Shown here: piece after piece, positions 45,981-56,862 of the stretch | Position numbering within the stretch: the first letter of the stretch is position 1 | Layout: the number at the start of each line of letters is the position of its first letter | Assembly: GCF_037126465.1 (NCBI RefSeq) | Contig: NC_088201.1 | Span: 128,836,665 to 128,900,664, forward strand | From: Ornithodoros turicata | Taxonomy: Eukaryota > Arthropoda > Arachnida > Ixodida > Argasidae | Length of the DNA: 64,000 bases | Reading direction: 5' to 3' | Notes under the pieces: model-generated | What the model was told of the DNA's origin: nothing | What the model saw: the letters and a program-made list of their open reading frames with translations, nothing else | Database searches by the model: none | Program-made: the position numbers and the translations under genes

Positions 45981-48128
45981 TATGTCGTCTCCCGGCTTTT
46001 GGTGTATTTTTTGCATAAAGATGCTGGTTGTGCGAGGCACATAAACACTGCTTACATTGCTAACTTGTCTATCACAACGCATGTGAAAGGATCGCCAAAT
46101 TAAAATGCAATAATACAAAAATGATTCTGAAATACATAATTCCAATAGAAGGGAGAGTAAACATTGGAATAACAGGTAAATATAAAGCTCTGAAGTGTTG
46201 GTATTCTTCTGATGTGTATGATATACTGCTCTATTTAACCCATGACATATATGTTGTCAAACACTAACTTCTTGCATTTAACATCAGGGTGCTATACCTA
46301 TTCCATCTAAGCGACTCGTCTTTACACGGACACGTGGCACACCATTTTTGCACAAAGATTTGATATCTCTGCATGTTGGACATATAAAGCAAATACTGCG
46401 CCAAAATTGTGTTACCTACATGACATGCTGCATCTGCTGAGATATGTTATGGGAGAAATACTCCTGAAGCGATTAAACGAAGTGCATACGAATACATATG
46501 CTTTGCAAACAAGTTGTTCCAAAGTATAATTATGTTCGTGTTGAATTGGCAAAGCATTAGTCATCTCATAACAAAGTGATGGAAGAAACTAGTGAGAAAT
46601 GCAAAGCCGCGAGCACTGTTGCATGGCTATATTCACAATGGGCAATGACGCGTTTCACTTTCCATAACGCGGACCGACTATGCTCAATGAGTGGTTTGCA
46701 GTGTTGATTTAGGTCATGGCAACTACCGATGAACTTTGCAGATTGTGCAATGATATCTTTTGTGAACAAGACAAACCTCAATATATTCCCATGTAATTTT
46801 GGTCCTACAATTAATTGAGTTGAGGGTTTCAGGAGGAGGGTATTTAGGTGTGCTCTCTTCTGATATTTAGTGGAAATCACACATTAGTTACGCATCCTCT
46901 AAGGCTGTTTAAAAAATGGTCTTCTTGAAGTGAACCCGAAAACTACCTTTCGTAGACAGTACACTGTTGGCATACAAGACCCTTGTACAAAGTGCCTTGG
47001 AAACGGTTTGGAAATGGTACAAATGACATCATACTGTTCATCATAAAAATAGATGACATCATGCAGTTCAACAGCGCCACCAATTTGGTACAGTTGAGCT
47101 ACGCTCAAAGCTAGGGAGGACGAGTTCGCGTCTAAAAGGCACGGTCTTGAGGGGATTACGGTTGTCTCTGAAAGAGCACGCGGCTGTCGGTCCTACTTTT
47201 CTTTCAAGAGGAGGCAGCGAACAAGTGCCCATTCGTGGAACCCAGCCCTCCCCTTCCGATTTGTTTCGGTTTCAGTCTGTCAACCAACGTCATGATGACA
47301 TTTATATTCTGTTGAGTTGCTTACGTGCTGTCCGGGACATGTATGTAGGTAGGTATGCCAATATTTTTTTTATTATTAACCTTTTTGTAGTTTGAATTCC
47401 TTGAGAAACCATTGCACAGCACCAGAACACAAAGGCTACATTATGACCCAGTTTCACAAACCTTCTCAGCATCTGAACTAAGATGAACGGTCATTAAACT
47501 CTCCGTTTCACTAAATGAGGTATTATTACTGAAATATTCACCACATCACCGATGGAAAAAAAGAAGTGTCTGTTAAGTTCAAGAATTGGCAACCCTTGAC
47601 CATGGTTCAGTTAACCAGAGTTGATGATACCGGGCCTATGGAAGTCACTGAAACATTCGTCACACCAAAAACCAAAGTTTGTAAAAATAATTGAGCGCAA
47701 GCATGATGTTTTGGCAATTGTGAGTAGCATTGTAACTGCTGCCTATGTAGCTGAAGCATAATTCAGCTAATTCAGAAAAAGTAGTACAAAATTTGAGGGT
47801 ACTCTACTCTATCTTCCTCTGCATGGTACTAAAAACTGTGATGATTCCAAGTGCTCATCGTCTTGGCCCAGATTCTGTAGTAGATTTATCAGCCATTTGT
47901 GTTCCTATTTGTGGTACTGTGGCCAACTAGGCACTCCACCCACATACCAGCATTCCTAGTTTACACAGAACGTGTAGTTATAAGAGTGGTTTAAACCACC
48001 TCGCAGAAGTTGCAGATGCTGTTCATCAACTTTATTTTGAGGTGAACAAGGAGTTTCAATCTCTGGGGCGATACTCTACCCCGTAGCTGCTTGTGGTGTG
48101 AGGAAGGAAATAATGTCCCATGGAGTCC

Positions 48129-48499
48129 AAAATTGCCAAAAGAACTTTGAGGGCAGGCATTCGTGGGCTCCATTTAGCCATAGCCCAAGCAATTTTAGCA
48201 AGAGGGGGGCAGGAGTTCAGATTATTGAGAGATCCGAAAATGGCAGTTTGGAAAGCTCGGTAGTGTGGGAAATGACAAAGAATATACTCTGGGTCTTCTA
48301 CAGCACTGCAGTGACAGCATCTGAGAGAGTCAACTTCCCTGATATGGTAATGACACTGAGCTGTAAATGCCCCATTGAGTCACAGTCCATGAGTCACAGT
48401 GCACAATCTTGGCGAGAGGTGTTTTGTGGCATCCAGAAAACAAGCTCTCGGTCAACATTGCTCAGTATAGACGGCAGGAAAATGTCAGTTGTCCATTGA
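48129..48499 (-). pseudogene. LINE C-terminal zinc-finger fragment, copy B
   Basis: Identical to 29060-29430 at constant offset 19069 apart from one base (A at 29136 is G here). Same CCHC finger and stops. Confidence 0.75.
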
Positions 48500-49390
48500 G
48501 AGAAAGACTATTTCTACAATCCATTGATGCGTTGGTCAACGAGATCTGCTTTCTACATGACCAGTAACAGTCCTTTGCTATCTTTCACTGTGATTTAATT
48601 AAACACATCCCTCATGTGACGGTGTTCTCGGCACAGTTTTACCATGCTGAACCACTTTTCGGGGTTCTTAACCTAACATTAGCGGTTCTTCGTAGGCTGA
48701 GGCCGAGGAAAGCAAGAGACGTTTACATGATGTTTACGTGATTACCGTCGTGACAAATGGTCAACACAGCAGTTTTGCGGTACGTTTTATATGTTGCTCA
48801 TCCTGGACATTTTTCACTACCCGATTTCCTGTGCATAACAGCTACGACTGCATGAATGTCACTTCACCCATGAATTCCTTCATGGGTTGCAGGCGCGTGT
48901 TAGCACACCAAGTCGTTACACGTCTGAAAAATACCTGATGAGATTGGCAGAAGAAACAGATGCTTTATTACAGCTAGCAGTGATTATCCTTTTTATGCAG
49001 CACATCACGCAACACCATACGGCTCTGTCAATACTCCATTTTCTCAGATAGCCTCGTCCCAAATGGTAGCCGAACGGCCGAACCGCTGAAGCGTTGTTTT
49101 CCTAGTATTCATACGCGTAGTTGTTTACGCCTGTAACTTAATTAAATTAATGAATAATTGAGAGATACATGCTGAATACGACACAGAATTGCGTAAAGAC
49201 TCGTTATTCTGGAGTGTGACCCTCTTACACAGTGATTTTCTCACGTAAAACCATGCTTAACACTGGACTGCATAGACCCATTGTGATTTATTTTGACAGC
49301 GTGAATTTCAAAGGGTTGGATTTTGAAGGGTGGATTTCTTAGTGTTGATTGCAAAAGTTTAAGTATTAAGAGTGGGTAACAGGGTACACC

Positions 49391-50019
49391 CGTTTTGTCT
49401 ACGGTTGCCATCGCAAGGACGGTGTGTCTCCTGTGCAGTATTTGCGTGCGCGTTAGTGCGCATTGTAAGACAATGCGATGACAATGGTTCCTGTGCAACA
49501 CACTGTCGAATTCCCGGAAGAGTTTTGACGCTAAGAAGACGTAAACGGCGTATGGGCAAGAACGGACGGTGAAATGCCATTCGGACTGCACGTCGCGGCT
49601 GTTCGCAGGTATGAGTGATGACCGTCATGTTTTGATTACTAATAATTAGATGTTTGATTTTAGGAACTTCGGAAGAACTTTACGAAGGACTCGGAAGAAC
49701 ATTCCGAACGTATGGTGAAGAGGAAGGGGGTGCATGTCGCGACCTGCATGGAAAACCGGAGTGTCATGTGTCATCTTCTCTAAGAAAATACAGGATGTCA
49801 GGTGGCCAACAGAACGAAAGCTCCTGTGTCCTGTGGTCCGTGAGTGCATCGCACAGACACACATATGTCTTGTCTAGAATCTAGACACAGTAAGTGATCA
49901 GACTTATACTACGTAGTATGTACATGTAGAGATGTATTATTTCTTTCTGCTCAGTGTATGCCTTTAGCAGAATAAACGGTATTTACTTCAGCATTATGTG
50001 CATTTCTACGCAGTATTTA
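49391..50019. other. Spacer, nothing recognised
   Basis: Open frames on both strands at 49359-49628 are about 90-116 codons but have no motif that I recognise. Confidence 0.4.
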
Positions 50020-50238
50020 CGGTCATGCATTCAGTGGTCCCAGCTGCTAAGTGGCCGGATCCCGGACCACTTAGCAGAGGGGACCACTGGATCAATTCCA
50101 GTGGTTCCACTTCAAGTGGGACCATCGTCAACTGGTTCCACTTTCAACTGGTCCATGTCACTAAGTGGTCCCACATTCAAACTGGGACCTGTCGAATAAA
50201 CCACTTTGAAGTGGCCCCACTCCAGAATTTTGCCTGGG
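50020..50238 (-). repeat. Right subterminal palindrome array of the 41-kb element
   Basis: Repeated CACTTAGCAG, AGTGGTCC, CCAGTGGTTCCACTT and CAACTGGTTCCACTTTCAAC motifs in both orientations, ending in CCAGAATTTTGCCTGGG, the inverted counterpart of the 9258 end. Confidence 0.7.
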
Positions 50239-50513
50239 ACAGGCGACGTACGTTACCATAAGTCAGGAGTTGCGACGGTTTGGGGATGTGGAACATCTTG
50301 GGATTGAGGATATATCTTGCCCCGCCAGACCTCAAGAGGATCCTGTTCTTCAGCAATTCGTAAGCGACAACCCGGTTAGCCGAACAACGATACACTGTTC
50401 GTCTTCCATGGAAGGGGAGCAACAAAACCCTGGCTGATAACCAGTCGCTGCCTCTGAAAAGACTTAACGTTCTAACCAGGAAACTCCGTCGAAGCAAAGC
50501 CCTTCTCGAGACA
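50239..50513 (+). pseudogene. BEL-B protease-to-RT linker fragment
   Basis: In two frames: LRRFGDVEHLGIEDI, then PVLQQFVSDNPV, then RYTVRLPWKGSNKTLADNQS and LPLKRLNVLTRKLRRSKALL. This is the conserved stretch between protease and RT in Pao polyproteins (FWELE.LGI, RY.V.LPWK, L..L..RL). It starts directly at the right border of the 41-kb insertion, continuing the frame interrupted at 9254, and is cut at 50514 by a mariner. Confidence 0.85.
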
Positions 50514-50515
50514 TA

Positions 50516-51330
50516 GGAGGGGTGTTCAAGTCAAACCGGGGCTTTTCATTTTTCGCAAAAGTAAAATGAACTTACAGGCGAGAAATTAGTATTATTTTTC
50601 AACGTAATCTCCAGCTGCAGTAATGCACTTGGATGCCAGCAGCGTAGAAATCCTTACCAGCGCGTAGCAGCCATCATCGGACCGCATTCTTGACCTCGTC
50701 GTCGCAGATGAAGTAGCGGCCCCCAATGAACGCCTTCAGTGGCCCGAAGAGATGGAAATCGCTGAGGGCGAGGTCTGGACTGTAAGGGGGATGTGGCAGC
50801 AACTCCCAGCAAAGTTCCTGTAAGGTCCCTGAGGTCCCTGAGATCCCTGAGAACCTAACAGTAATATGCACTATTGGTGGTGGTACCACTGGGCAGAAAA
50901 TCATCATGAACAACGCCAGCCTTATCCCTGAAAACCATTGATGTTCTCAGGAACTCTGACACTGGGCTCTGAGCCGCCAGGCCGGGATCGTCCTGCACTG
51001 ATGTACGGCGATCTCGGAACCGTTTGCGCTACTGAAACGCTTTGCTGCGGCTAAGTGGATCGTGGCCATACTAAGCCTGAAGTCTTGCGTATATTTCAGA
51101 TGACTTTACGCCTTCATTCACGAGAAACTTCTGACAATTCGCTGTTCGATGTGTGCGCTCACCACGTTGTCGGCCATCTTGACCAGCACGTGTATTCTGT
51201 TTTGCACAAACTTTGGACCACCACGTGGTGAACGCGGAGGCCTGACGCGTGTGAAAATAACGAAAAAGAAGTTGCGCGAGCGATTTGTACACTCAGGAGT
51301 ACACTCCCGGTTTGACTTGAACACCCCTCG
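50516..51330 (-). mobile_element. Mariner element, internally deleted
   Basis: Ends GGAGGGGTGTTCAAGTCAAA and (reverse complement) CGAGGGGTGTTCAAGTCAAA are inverted repeats, flanked by TA on each side (50514-50515, 51331-51332). Minus-strand coding remains: MADNVVSAHIEQRIV and KFLVNEGVKSSEIYARLQA at the N-terminus (about 51180-51073), and LLPHPPYSPDLALSDFHLFG then GGRYFICDDEVKNAV near the C-terminus (about 50800-50680). At 815 bp against the usual 1.3 kb, and frameshifted, it cannot encode active transposase. Confidence 0.93.
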
Positions 51331-51332
51331 TA

Positions 51333-51507
51333 TGATAGAACTATTCGACAATATATTGACCTAGACTATGCAGAACGGGTAAACCCTTCGTCCCTCGTCT
51401 CTCAAGCGTATTACATACCCCACCATGCCGTAATACGCAAAGATCGGGAGACTACAAAAGTGAAGATTATCATTGACATTGTCTCAAAGGGACAGGATCC
51501 CAATCCT
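51333..51507 (+). pseudogene. BEL-B reverse transcriptase N-terminal fragment
   Basis: The frame RQYIDLDYAERVNPSS and QAYYIPHHAVIRKDRETTKV then KIIIDIVSKG is the start of the Pao RT domain (YYLPHH.V.......TT..R.VFD). Removing the mariner and one TA brings it into frame with 50513. It ends at TTAAAGGGACTC (51508), the start of another repeat. The YVDD region is not present. Confidence 0.85.
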
Positions 51508-51960
51508 TAAAGGGACTCTGACCAGAAACTGTGGGAGCTCTTTCGTACTTGCAGTCGATAAAGCACCCAACAAGGACTCTCCATGCGAAAATTCATGCAT
51601 TAAAACCCCGCGGTTTCTCTAAACTCGAATTTTAAACATTCGACTTCATCCGACTGCAGCACGCCTAGCGTCAAACCGAGAAAACATACGTTTATATAGA
51701 ATATCCACCCCGGCCCACCATCAAGATGACGTCAACACGGGGACCACTCGCAACACCCAAAATTGGCTCAAACGCGTCACGTGGTCACGCAATACCTGTC
51801 AATTTCCTTCATGAAATTGCATTTCTATGTTAATATGTTTTTATTACAGAGCCTCAAAAAGAAAAATATACCCTGCATTCATCACCTGCAACAGTTTCTA
51901 CGATTTTCTTTTCAATCTGTACACGCGTTCCATATATGCTTCCGCATCCGGTCAGCTGTA
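51508..51960 (+). mobile_element. Possible TTAA-type MITE end
   Basis: TTAAAGGGACTCTGACCAGA abuts the BEL-B RT fragment. Similar TTAAAGGGAC starts occur at 853 and 6425. No opposite AGTCCCTTTAA was found, so the right limit is unknown. Confidence 0.4.
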
Positions 51961-53235
51961 ATGGATGCCGTATGCCGAGCTTGCGAACTGCGAACTTGAA
52001 CGTGACTCCCGGTTCATCCTCTTTGTTCGGGTCATTGGGTTGGTGTTGGAGTTGGTCGCCATATTCTGAACGTTTCACCTATCGTTGCGGTGTACTGTTC
52101 TTGATCTGCTGCGAAGCGACGAACCGCAACGGCAGTCACTCGCCTCAGCGAAATTCTGTCTGCTGCATCTCAAAGGAGCATGGGGACCTGATGATACCTT
52201 CAACTAAAGAAACCAAGTGTGCTCTCGTGTGGTCCTGTCAGAAAAGTAGTCCTGTCAACAAGGTTAGCAGATCTATTTTTCAGTTCCAAGTCTACGTACT
52301 GAAAACCATGCAAGTGCAGTCGATCATTCTCGTAGCTGTTGTGTAACGCGTATGCTTTCTTACGTATCCCGCAGAACCCTCCACTTTTTCAACCAAGTTA
52401 TCTTTATGAGATTGTTCTGATGGCTTCTTACTAGGCTATGCCGCTCCGAAGCATTGAGATGGGGAAGCGTCGTGGTAGCTGCACCTCCGCTTTAGTAAGA
52501 TGAAACAGTCTTTCCACACTGTGCTTACTGGCTTTGTATAGAGTCTGGCAAATCCGACAGACATGGACTGCCTTTTTCAAGAAAGTTTGAAATGTAAGTA
52601 TGTGTATATTGGTTTCACAATCCACCACATATTGAGCGTGTGTATGATTGTACTTTATATGCTACAGCATATCAGCGTACATTATTATTCAACACGTAGT
52701 GTGGCAAACTCGACATCAGTCACACAAAGCCAACAATTGCCTTTTCTTCAATTGCTTATTTTTATCATATCATGTTTTTGTCTATATCTCAATTTACCAA
52801 CCAACAAAGTATATTTTTTTGGTATAATCGTCTGATATTTAACAAGTCACAGTTTTACCATGGTTTTGGCGCACTATAGCCCGAGTTGCTTATGTGCCAT
52901 TAAATTGAATCATCATCATCTTCAACTGCCATTATTCAATTGAAGTGCCAGGTGGATATAATGATATGGCGAGATATCTTTTTTGCTGTCATCCTGGAAT
53001 TGCTCATTTCAGAAGAATAGTCACCGTGAAGTGTGTTTTCGTTTTTGGAAACATTAAGAGGACTAAAACCAAACACTTTTCTTTCAGAGCATCCCTTATA
53101 CACCTACATTTCAATTCCAATCTGTATTACAAGAATGACAGACCACTCAACAAAGATGAACATCTGAAAGTGAAAGAGCTGGAACGAAGATACGTTAATC
53201 TGTGTGAAAGGTGTTTAGTATGTGTGTGAGTCGAG
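51961..53235. other. Spacer, nothing recognised
   Basis: Open frames up to 136 codons have no recognisable domain. An AT-rich segment spans 52600-52830. Confidence 0.4.
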
Positions 53236-53660
53236 GACATAGGTCTCAAGCTGATTCCTGTCTTCAGAAGAGGTGACAACTATGCTCCTTCTATCTATTA
53301 ACCAGCTCCACTTTTTAGGGCTCCCTGTAAACTAATGGAGCACATCATGTACTACCACGTTGTCAACCAAGTTGAGTCTGTCGATTTCTTTTTTTAAATT
53401 CCAGCATGGCTTTAGAAGAGGGTATTCAGGCAAAACTAACGTAGTGGAATTCGTTCACAGCATTTTGAACTGTCTTCATTTCTGGGTACACGTAAATGTA
53501 GTATTTTTTTTATTTTGTAAGGGCTTTTGACACTGTGCTGTATGCTCGCGTGTTGGCCAAAGTAGCCTAATTAAAATTTGATCCTGCTAACTGGATATGC
53601 AGTTTCTCAACTAACCGTAACCGTTGCGACAACTCGTGAGGAGAACCTATCATATCGCCA
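53236..53660 (+). pseudogene. LINE reverse transcriptase relic
   Basis: Plus-strand reading, with many stops and shifts, shows LKLIPVFRRGDNY, then PCKLMEHIMYYHVVNQVESV, then QHGFR-type text, FVHSILNCLHF and a GL.HCAV (KAFDTV) remnant, followed by FLTNRNR-like text. These are the successive conserved blocks of a CR1/L2-like RT palm. It is heavily decayed. Confidence 0.65.
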
Positions 53661-53934
53661 CCATGCAGCATTTGTTATGTTACAATCGCTTCACATTTTA
53701 ATCTAGTCAAAAGCAAGGCCTTTTGGTGATCGGTCTTGTATGATTACATGCCCCTCCGTTATGTAACACCACACTGGGTTCTTCAACCTATGAGAGATAA
53801 ATAAATATATTTCCAAGTACACTGTTTACAAGGCTCGTTATTCCATTTCGCCACACTACCACAAGCAATTGTTAGAGTAGTGGCCCAGGGTACGAAGCTC
53901 GCCACTCATCATCATTCAAACAAAGTTCATAATG

Positions 53935-54575
53935 TAAAATCCTTTACTGAGAACACCGGCTTAACACAACAATTTAGAATAGAGTAAACGTTTCATTGCC
54001 TATCCAGGTGGCAAAATCCCTACAACAGAGAACAACCAAAAACAACATCAAAGGAGTCAAATCGGTGGTGCGCATTCCTTCATCCAACGTATTCCATACG
54101 CTATTTGGAGGGCACTGTGCCCATCAGACATTTTGACTGTGCATATCAAGTTGAGTGCATAGAATGTGATGCAACCTACATTGGCGAGATAGACAAAAGA
54201 CGCGGGACAAGACTAAAAGAGCACACAAGGGACGTTGCCAGGGCTACTAGTGCTTAGCTTAACTAACCAAGACCGAATTAATCTACCATTGCTGTCCTAA
54301 GGGACATATATTTTGATGGTGCAGTAACCTTTGCACATGACTAGCGATGGGACCCTAGAAAGTTCTTAGAATCCTGCTTTATCAGGCGTGATGCTTCAGC
54401 CTGTAATACAAACCGTGGCCCCCTATCGGATGTGTATGATGCCCTCTTAGATAGGCTGATGTGCTCGTCTTTGGCCTTTGTTGTACTGATGATGCCACGC
54501 GGATAGGCGACAAAACGTTTACGCTCTGTTTTTAATCGTTGTGTTGAGCGGTGTTTGCAGTAAAGGACGCTACAT
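53935..54575 (+). pseudogene. Penelope-like GIY-YIG fragment within inverted repeats
   Basis: Core reading YQVECIECDATYIGEIDKRR and GTRLKEHTRDVAR (about 54145-54245) is the GIY-YIG endonuclease domain of Penelope-like elements. It is followed downstream by CNTNRGPLSDVYDALLDRL and ...VVLMMPRG to the stop at 54501-54503. An inverted repeat flanks it: about 53935-54025 matches the reverse complement of about 54480-54570 (shared blocks CCTTTACTG, AACACCG, TAACACAACA, GTAAACGTTT, GCCTATCC). CTGATGA (54486-54492) followed by a GCC...GGC stem sits at the ORF end. The RT portion is absent. Confidence 0.8.
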
Positions 54576-54599
54576 TATGAGGTCGTCACCCGGCTTTTG

Positions 54600-55730
54600 G
54601 AATATATTTTCAAATAAAGTTGTTGTTTTACAAAGCTCAATACATTGCAGAAATCATTCTCATCGCCTATCATTTTGGGGGTGCCATTCTTGCAGTCACA
54701 TGAAGCACTGAAGGGCCAACTTAAAAAGTAAAGGCAGTCTGATTTATGTTCTTGCCGACATGGCACAGCGTATGTACGAGGTAGCTCCATTTCAGAAGCC
54801 TGAGAACAGTCAACGCAATTAGTGTGCTAGCATCAGATATGGTGTACAGCATTACATATTTGCTTGGGCATTTTGCATGGGCAACTAAGAAGGGTGGATA
54901 GAAAGGCAGCTACAACCTGTTTCCACAAAAGACACTCAGATTCATTAGCAATTTCCTCCAAGAGAGCCAAGGCTTTTTCTAGATTACTAGAACATGGGTA
55001 CCTGGTTATAAATGACAAGAATTCATCTACCAGAGGTCAGTGTTTTACACACCCTGCTTTCCATCAACACTATTAAAAGGTGTGACCCCCAAACTTGCAC
55101 AAAATTCCTGGAGAGTCTTTACTGGACACTGTTGCTGTCCCTCTCACCAGGTGCTCTCTATGAACCTGATTCACAGTTCTGGATGCACTGCCTGAACTAA
55201 CTTCAGCATGCTTTCCCAACACGAATGGTAACTGCTATGAGGAGTGTTGTACTTACTGAAAGCAACATGAAATGCTGTACCTTGACAGGTAATGTTGATA
55301 TCCTTCTTAAGATTGTAGAGAGATGTTCCTTGCTCCCTTTATTCCAAATTGTACTATCAGACGCAAGCCCACTTGCCACCAAGCCAATGAGTTGTGCCTC
55401 ACAGTCAGTGCAATCAAGGGAATCTATCACTGAGGCTCAGAAAAGCTGTTTTCCATCGGGATCTGATCCAGGACTGAGCCGTGAGTAGCTTCGTGAAAGC
55501 ACCAAGGTTTCTTCGAATTTTAGATGTGCCAGCTTTTGTTTTCCTCCCCCTCCTTCTTTTTATGTAGTAGCTGATTACTTTAGCCTTGTACTGCTTTGGG
55601 GATTGAAGATGTGGAGATGATGTAAGAGGTGGAACTAGGCTTTAAGCAAAATGAGGCAAAGTGTGACTATGTACAAATCTTCTGAGAATGATAATGAAAG
55701 GAAAGTTAGGTAGCAAGTGAGCTGGTGGTG
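54600..55730. other. Spacer with unassigned open frames
   Basis: Minus-strand frames at 54833-55018 and 55203-55430 (HLSTILRRISTLPVKVQHFM) and plus frames at 54864-55488 overlap. No domain was recognised, and the real strand, if any, is unknown. Confidence 0.35.
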
Positions 55731-55734
55731 ACGA

Positions 55735-55818
55735 TCCATGACTTGAAAACCCGAGACGAGGTAGGGACGATAACAGACAAACAGCGTGTTTGTGTTTGTC
55801 TGTTATCGTCCCTACCTC
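55735..55818. repeat. Perfect 26-bp hairpin related to Penelope-like flanks
   Basis: GAGGTAGGGACGATAACAGA+CAAACA (55758-55783) is repeated exactly as reverse complement at 55793-55818 around a 9-base loop. It follows GATCCATGACTTGAAAACCC, the same lead-in found at the left arm of the Penelope-like element at 56832. It looks like a collapsed inverted terminal pair. Confidence 0.75.
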
Positions 55819-56249
55819 GTGGAAGAGATAAAGAAGCGTGACCACAGAGCAGCTGCAATGGTGAAGGAGAGATGCATCCGTTCCATCGTTCCATCCATCC
55901 ATCCATCGTTCATCCATATAGGTTGTGCCCCGTGTGTTCGGCGTTTGTGCATCATGACAATGCACGCTCGCGATGGACAAGCATCAACCCTGAAATGGAT
56001 ATAATTTTCGAATAAAGGTATTTCTTTGTTATATTTATCGTGCAGCGTAGCTTTCTCGGGCTGTTAATATATCGTGGAGGAGGGGAACCACCTCGACGGG
56101 TAGGCCTAAATCGCTGCGCGCTATCCGTTTCATGTACCGCATGTGAGGACGCATGTACCTCTTAATTTTAAGAGGTAGATTTTTTTTAAATGTACCTCCT
56201 GGCCAAGCGGTACTTAACCGTTACATATGCGTTACCTGATTTAGAGTGT
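55819..56249. other. Spacer with CATC microsatellite
   Basis: CCATCCATCCATCCATC at about 55890-55907. No other feature recognised. Confidence 0.45.
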
Positions 56250-56862
56250 AGTCACAGATGTGTTAATGGCTTACCACACCATCTACGCAGCAGGCCACAG
56301 GCTAGTTCTCCAGTGGGTTCCAGCCCATTGTGGTGTCGTGTGGAACGAGCAGGCCGACAGCGCCGCAGAAGCAGCACTCTGGTATCGGAAACGGACCAGT
56401 ATTGTTCTGCTGAGAAGAGACCGAAGTTCCATTCTGCGACGCCTCGTGACACCCCTGGCTTCCCGCCAATGGACAACCGACATCCCCCCCACCCCCTTCT
56501 ATGTTGAGTAGAGTTGACCCAACGCTCGCTTTCCGCATGCCACGAAACACCTCTCGTCAAGATGCTACATTAATGCACCGAATGCGCCTGGATATGGCCT
56601 TTACAGCTCAGTGGCGTTACCGCTTGAGACAAGTTGACTCTCCCACCTGCTGTCACTGTGGTGCTCTTGAGGATCTGGAGCACATTCTTCTTCATTGCCC
56701 CCACTACCAACCTTCCCGAACCGCACTCTCCGAGTCTTTTCGTCAGCTGGACTCTCGCCCCTTCTCCCTATCGAAATTGCTTGGTCCCTGGCCCAATCCA
56801 GCTCTGCGACGATCTGCGCTCAAACCTCTTTTGATCCATAACTTAAAAACCCGAGACTAGGG
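56250..56862 (+). pseudogene. LINE ORF2 3' end: RNase H and C-terminal zinc finger
   Basis: The frame starting about 56260 gives LVLQWVPAHCGVVWNEQADS then AAEAAL, the end of a LINE RNase H domain. After a shift near 56500 the frame reads MRLDMAFTAQWRYRLRQVDS, CCHCGALEDLEHILLHCPHY (CCHC finger) and PNPALRRSALKPLLIHNLKT, stopping at 56860-56862. It belongs to the same LINE family as the fragments at 29060 and 48129. RT and endonuclease are missing. Confidence 0.85.

Larger units (their letters stand above)
42306..49390 (+). repeat. Segmental duplication B, right part
   Basis: Colinear with about 23865-30317. B-specific insertions are at about 43187-43865 (after CGCTCGCACTA) and about 44000-44650. 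B lacks the two hairpin MITE copies and the 25880-26400 segment of A. Confidence 0.85.
9258..50238. mobile_element. 41-kb insertion with CCCAGGC inverted ends and subterminal palindrome arrays
   Basis: The left end reads CCCAGGCGGAAATCTGG and the right end, reverse complemented, CCCAGGCAAAATTCTGG (14 of 17 identical). Both are followed inward by a few hundred bases of ACTGGTnCCAGT-type palindromic motifs. The trinucleotide ACA is present on both sides (9255-9257 and 50239-50241). Immediately outside lie two parts of the same BEL/Pao polyprotein in the same strand and order, so the block is an insertion into BEL-B. Architecture (TIR, short TSD, subterminal repeats) recalls CACTA/EnSpm-like transposons, but the termini differ and no transposase was recognised inside. 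Nearly all the interior is other repeats, so the original element may have been much smaller. Confidence 0.6.

Noticed and set aside
9258..50238. Maverick/Polinton or another giant virus-like element
   Set aside because: No DNA polymerase B, packaging ATPase, capsid or protease genes of that class were seen, and the ends do not fit.
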